Below, piece after piece: positions 5,928 to 7,741 of a stretch of 7,741 bases of DNA. Within the stretch, counting starts at the first letter, position 1, and each line of letters starts with the position of its first letter. Source of the stretch: CAZVRZ01 sp964629965. GTDB taxonomy: Bacteria; Chloroflexota; Anaerolineae; Anaerolineales; UBA4823. Under the pieces are notes generated by a model that saw only the letters and a list, made by a program, of their open reading frames with translations, was not told the DNA's origin and searched no databases. The position numbers and the translations under genes are program-made. The stretch spans positions 1 through 7,741 of the forward strand of contig CAZVRZ010000210.1 of NCBI GenBank assembly GCA_964629965.1. The letters run 5' to 3'.

Positions 5928-6371
5928 TTACAGGGCTACGACCACTGGAGCAGGAATGGGCGCCGCAGCGTCCAGACGTGCTATTGCGCTGTTCATACGC
6001 GCCCCTTGCGCCTCTCCGGCATCGATCGCTTCTGCAATCTCCTGGTCGAGGTGCAGCAGGGTTTCAGGGGGGATGTCCACCAGCAAGGACTCCCCTGCTT
6101 GCAAACTTTGCCACATTGTGAGGGCGGGGTTGATTCCGCCCTTGCACTCGTCCAGATGCTGCAGTGGGTTCAGGGCGCCATGCGCCCCAGCCTTCTTCTT
6201 GATTTCGATGATCACCACGCCGTCTTTTTCAGGCAGCGCGTTCACATCACCGTTGGCCAGCTCTGGCGAGGTGGCGGCGATGGTGGCGAGCAGCATCTCT
6301 TTATTGGTCGCGAGTTCTTCGCTGATGGCGATCGGGTATCCGCCATCAGCAACTACTTTGTAAATTGTCAT
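5928..6371 (-). CDS. PRTRC protein C-like ubiquitin-like protein with C-terminal extension
   Basis: The first about 65 of 147 residues match the pattern of the prokaryotic ubiquitin-like family Prok_Ub (PRTRC protein C): a beta hairpin (MTIYKVVADGGYPIAI), a helix with SPELANGDV (35-43), then EKDGVVIIEIKKKAGAHG (48-65). PRTRC C proteins commonly end at a Gly corresponding to G65 here. This one continues for 82 residues. The extension includes DECKGG (74-79), a mixed helical segment (IPPETLLHLDQEIAEAIDAGEAQGARMNSAIARL) and a hydrophobic Pro/Val tail. Ubiquitin-like proteins are joined to targets through an exposed C-terminal Gly, so processing after G65 or G79 would be needed here; that is inference. 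The ATG follows AAACGGAGGAAACC. An in-frame start at 6407 lies upstream of that site and inside the preceding gene, and is rejected. Confidence 0.72.
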   Translation of the reverse strand: MTIYKVVADGGYPIAISEELATNKEMLLATIAATSPELANGDVNALPEKDGVVIIEIKKKAGAHGALNPLQHLDECKGGINPALTMWQSLQAGESLLVDIPPETLLHLDQEIAEAIDAGEAQGARMNSAIARLDAAAPIPAPVVVAL

Positions 6372-6376
6372 GGTTT

Positions 6377-6385
6377 CCTCCGTTT
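6377..6385 (-). promoter_or_regulatory. Ribosome binding site AAACGGAGG before the ubiquitin-like gene
   Basis: The 9-mer begins on the last A of the upstream TAA and ends 5 bases before the ATG, fixing the start at 6371. Confidence 0.8.
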
Positions 6386-6894
6386 TAGAACAGCCCAAGC
6401 TGCCCACTTACCTCTTCCTTCCCATTTTGCAGGGCAGGTTTAGATGTGGTGGCATTGGGTTTTTGGAATGTGATGGTGCGCGCGGGGCGCTTGCCCGGTT
6501 TCGCTGACTCGTGCAGCAGCACGCTGGCCATTGCCTGACGCAAATCATCGAACAGGGTAGGCAGATCCAGCTCGGCCTCTGGGAAGGGGCCGATGATCGC
6601 CAGGGGCAAACCCATCTCGTGTCGGATGGCGGCGACAACCTTGCGGTGTTCGCCGGGCTCCTCTGGCTCGGGCAGGAAGGTGACGGTGATGGACACCGTA
6701 CCTTTCATTGCCTTGGCCGGGTCGAGCTTGCCGATAGAGGTCGCTTTGGGGGTGTCGCCGGCCGGTGCGTCTGGGGCAGCAGGAGCAGGTTCTGCTTGCT
6801 GTGCTTCTTCTGCAACCGGGACCGGTTTGGGCTCCAGGGCAACCACCTCGGTTTCGCCTGTTTCGAGATCGTCGATCTCGATTTCTTCAGTCAT
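6385..6894 (-). CDS. Acidic low-complexity protein at the PRTRC-E position, QLGLF C-terminus
   Basis: The 169-residue product starts with a strongly acidic stretch (MTEEIEIDDLETGETEVV), then a Pro/Ala-rich linker (about 22-48). A compact domain follows (62-127) with a beta strand (GTVSITVTFLP) and the segment GLPLAIIGPFPEAELDLPTLFDDL. The strand, then Pro-Leu-hydrophobic-Gly, then a Glu-Leu-Asp motif resembles my recollection of PRTRC protein E, and gene order agrees, but similarity is too weak to be sure. The last five residues, QLGLF, resemble the bacterial sliding-clamp binding pentapeptide QL[SD]LF, preceded by a basic flexible tail. This suggests, without proving, contact with the replication clamp. 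Its ATG follows AAACGGAGGTAATCCT, and the TAA of the preceding gene overlaps that site. Confidence 0.7.
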   Translation of the reverse strand: MTEEIEIDDLETGETEVVALEPKPVPVAEEAQQAEPAPAAPDAPAGDTPKATSIGKLDPAKAMKGTVSITVTFLPEPEEPGEHRKVVAAIRHEMGLPLAIIGPFPEAELDLPTLFDDLRQAMASVLLHESAKPGKRPARTITFQKPNATTSKPALQNGKEEVSGQLGLF

Positions 6895-6901
6895 AGGATT
6901 A

Positions 6902-6910
6902 CCTCCGTTT
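6902..6910 (-). promoter_or_regulatory. Ribosome binding site AAACGGAGG before the acidic protein gene
   Basis: The 9-mer overlaps the stop TAA of the upstream small gene (TAAACGGAGG) and lies 7 bases before the ATG at 6894. Confidence 0.8.
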
Positions 6911-7106
6911 ATTGGATCACGCTCGTGATGCGAGCGCGGTTGATTGTGATGGGGTCGCCCTTGCGCACGACCTTCGGGTCATCGCTCAGCTTGCGGCCCT
7001 TCTTGTTGTAGAGCGTGAGACGCACGATGCGCGGGTTATCCAGTTCTTCGCGGCTAACCCTGGCGGTGTGCCCACGCTCATCCTCCACTACAATAAGCGT
7101 AGTCAT
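6909..7106 (-). CDS. Small unrecognised 65-residue protein
   Basis: The ATG at 7104-7106 follows AAACGGAGGCAATCGA, and the gene ends at TAA 6909-6911 inside the next ribosome binding site. The protein is basic and looks beta-rich: MTTLIVVEDERGHTARV, then RIVRLTLYNKKGRKL, then KVVRKGDPITINRARITSV. This pattern would suit a small barrel or SH3-like fold, but I recognise no family. It lacks a C-terminal Gly, so it is not a convincing second ubiquitin-like modifier. As the first gene after the structured leader it opens the cassette and shares its translation signal, so it is probably co-expressed with the conjugation genes. A longer frame beginning at 7172 would run through the leader and the ribosome binding site and is rejected. 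Confidence 0.72.
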   Translation of the reverse strand: MTTLIVVEDERGHTARVSREELDNPRIVRLTLYNKKGRKLSDDPKVVRKGDPITINRARITSVIQ

Positions 7107-7114
7107 TTCGATTG

Positions 7115-7123
7115 CCTCCGTTT
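7115..7123 (-). promoter_or_regulatory. Ribosome binding site AAACGGAGG before the 65-residue gene
   Basis: First copy of the train's common 9-mer, 8 bases before the ATG. It sets the start at 7106 rather than at 7172. Confidence 0.8.
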
Positions 7124-7144
7124 GTCTTAGATTTGGGGTAGTAA

Positions 7145-7198
7145 CTCCCCACCTTCGAGGCCATCCAGTCAATAATAGATAGCCGCGCAGGTGGGGAG
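7145..7198 (-). promoter_or_regulatory. Long-loop inverted repeat in the 120-base leader
   Basis: CTCCCCACCT (7145-7154) and AGGTGGGGAG (7189-7198) are perfect 10-base complements separated by 34 bases. The loop contains TTGACT on the minus strand (about 7168-7173), a possible -35 element, but I see no convincing -10 at the right distance. It could be an RNA leader structure or a repressor-bound promoter. Confidence 0.4.
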
Positions 7199-7218
7199 GG
7201 GAGGCGGGGTAGCCTCCC
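7199..7218 (-). terminator. GC-rich hairpin after the right-edge gene
   Basis: GGGAGGC/GCCTCCC pairs over 7 bp around a 6-base loop, 8 bases beyond the TAA of the upstream gene. No U-tract follows on the minus strand, so it is at best a weak or Rho-assisted terminator. It directly abuts the right arm of the neighbouring long-loop inverted repeat. Confidence 0.4.
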
Positions 7219-7226
7219 TCCTTGTT

Positions 7227-7741
7227 TTAGTTCAGGGTAGGTTCCAGCACAGGAACGCCGGTCATCTCCTGCATCCGTGCCACGAGCATCTGGTAGTTAG
7301 CCAGGTGGGCGTAGCACAGGCGTCGAATGCCGCGCTGGCGGGATTCGAGCTGCGCCAGCAGCATGCGGTGATGGAGCGTCTTGGCGGCGGTAACCTGGTC
7401 GGGTTGCAGCCAGTCCGGGTTGGCGCTGATCAGCGTCGAAGCCGGCCAGCAGCATGCCCTGCATTTGGGATCAAAGGGTGCGATCTGGGTATCGGGGTGA
7501 ACCTGGTACCACTCGTCCAGGTGTTCGGCGAGCGCAGCCAGGTTGCGGTAGAAGGGGCTTTCATGGTTGGCCCAGCCATCCATCGCCCACTCGACCTCGA
7601 CCGTGCTCAGGCTGCCCAGCGGCAGCCAAAGGCCTTGATCGCACAGGTGAACGGCGTACAGCTCACCGGTGGCGAGAATCCAGCTCACGCGCCACTTGGG
7701 TGCGGCCTGGGGGTCGCCCAGCAGGGTCCACCAGACACCGT
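7227..7741 (-). CDS. Unrecognised protein, 5' end beyond the window
   Basis: The frame stays open to the right edge (upstream residues read GVWWTLLGDPQAAPKWR), so the GTG at 7686-7688 is not a reliable start; no ribosome binding site precedes it. At least 171 residues are visible, ending at TAA 7227-7229. The N-terminal visible part looks like beta strands of a small sheet (WILATGELYAVHLCD, then LWLPLGSLSTVEVEWAMDGW). A region with Cys-x-x-Cys-Cys (PKCRACCWPA) follows, and the end is a helical C-terminus rich in Gln and Arg. The Cys cluster could bind metal but lacks an obvious second pair. I recognise no family. A leader with two inverted repeats separates it from the PRTRC-type train, so co-transcription is uncertain. 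Confidence 0.65.
   Translation of the reverse strand, partial: GVWWTLLGDPQAAPKWRVSWILATGELYAVHLCDQGLWLPLGSLSTVEVEWAMDGWANHESPFYRNLAALAEHLDEWYQVHPDTQIAPFDPKCRACCWPASTLISANPDWLQPDQVTAAKTLHHRMLLAQLESRQRGIRRLCYAHLANYQMLVARMQEMTGVPVLEPTLN

Noticed and set aside
6909..7106. The 65-residue protein as a second ubiquitin-like modifier
   Set aside because: Size and beta-rich look are compatible, but it ends in Val-Ile-Gln without a terminal Gly, and the 6371-5928 product fits the Prok_Ub pattern much better.
1741..7123. Recurring CGGAGG-containing strings as a CRISPR-like or dispersed repeat array
   Set aside because: They occur once per gene at ribosome-binding distance from start codons, at gene-length spacing, with no spacer regularity.
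7166..7182. TTGACT with nearby TATTAT as a sigma-70 promoter
   Set aside because: The two elements are in the wrong order and spacing on the minus strand, and no good -10 lies 16-18 bases after TTGACT. It is mentioned only as a possible -35.

Overview
The window is bacterial, with strong GGAGG-type ribosome binding sites. One long gene train reads entirely on the minus strand, from about 7106 down to 370. It is moderately GC-rich. The only plus-strand gene, a fragment at 2-313, is visibly AT-richer. Tight packing, mobile-element-type gene families and a DNA methyltransferase suggest a plasmid, prophage or integrative element. A run of ten Ns at 1989-1998 shows a draft, possibly metagenomic, assembly. 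I cannot assign a taxon.

The core (about 6894-2888, minus) looks like a PRTRC cassette (ParB-Related, ThiF-Related Cassette), a bacterial ubiquitin-like conjugation locus. In transcription order it holds: a protein at the PRTRC-E position (6894-6385); a ubiquitin-like PRTRC-C protein with a long C-terminal extension (6371-5928); an unrecognised protein at the F position (5915-5073); an E2/UBC-like protein B with a near-canonical active site (5055-4351); a JAMM/JAB isopeptidase-like protein A (4361-3657); and a ThiF/E1-like activating enzyme (3679-2888). B, A and ThiF overlap one another, as expected for translational coupling. No ParB or PRTRC-D gene lies in the window.

Upstream are a small unrecognised 65-residue protein (7106-6909) and, past a 120-base leader with two inverted repeats, the 3' part of an unrecognised gene that runs off the right edge (7741-7227).

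Downstream of thiF, a perfect 14-bp hairpin precedes two small proteins with related N-termini and related 5' leaders (2825-2343 and 2316-1733). The second crosses the N gap and appears to end in a winged-helix domain like the N-domain of BsuBI/PstI restriction enzymes. It is followed closely by an HPPY-type amino-methyltransferase (1730-852) and a macro-domain-like protein (852-370). A hairpin at 345-367 separates this train from a convergent HNH-like gene fragment at the left edge.

A likely working model, by inference: ThiF activates the ubiquitin-like protein, B carries it as a thioester, and A either matures the precursor by removing its extension or deconjugates it. The downstream methyltransferase, wHTH and macro-domain genes are cargo or co-regulated partners that act on DNA or ADP-ribose. 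Seven genes share an almost identical AAACGGAGG ribosome binding element, so the whole train probably behaves as one expression unit.
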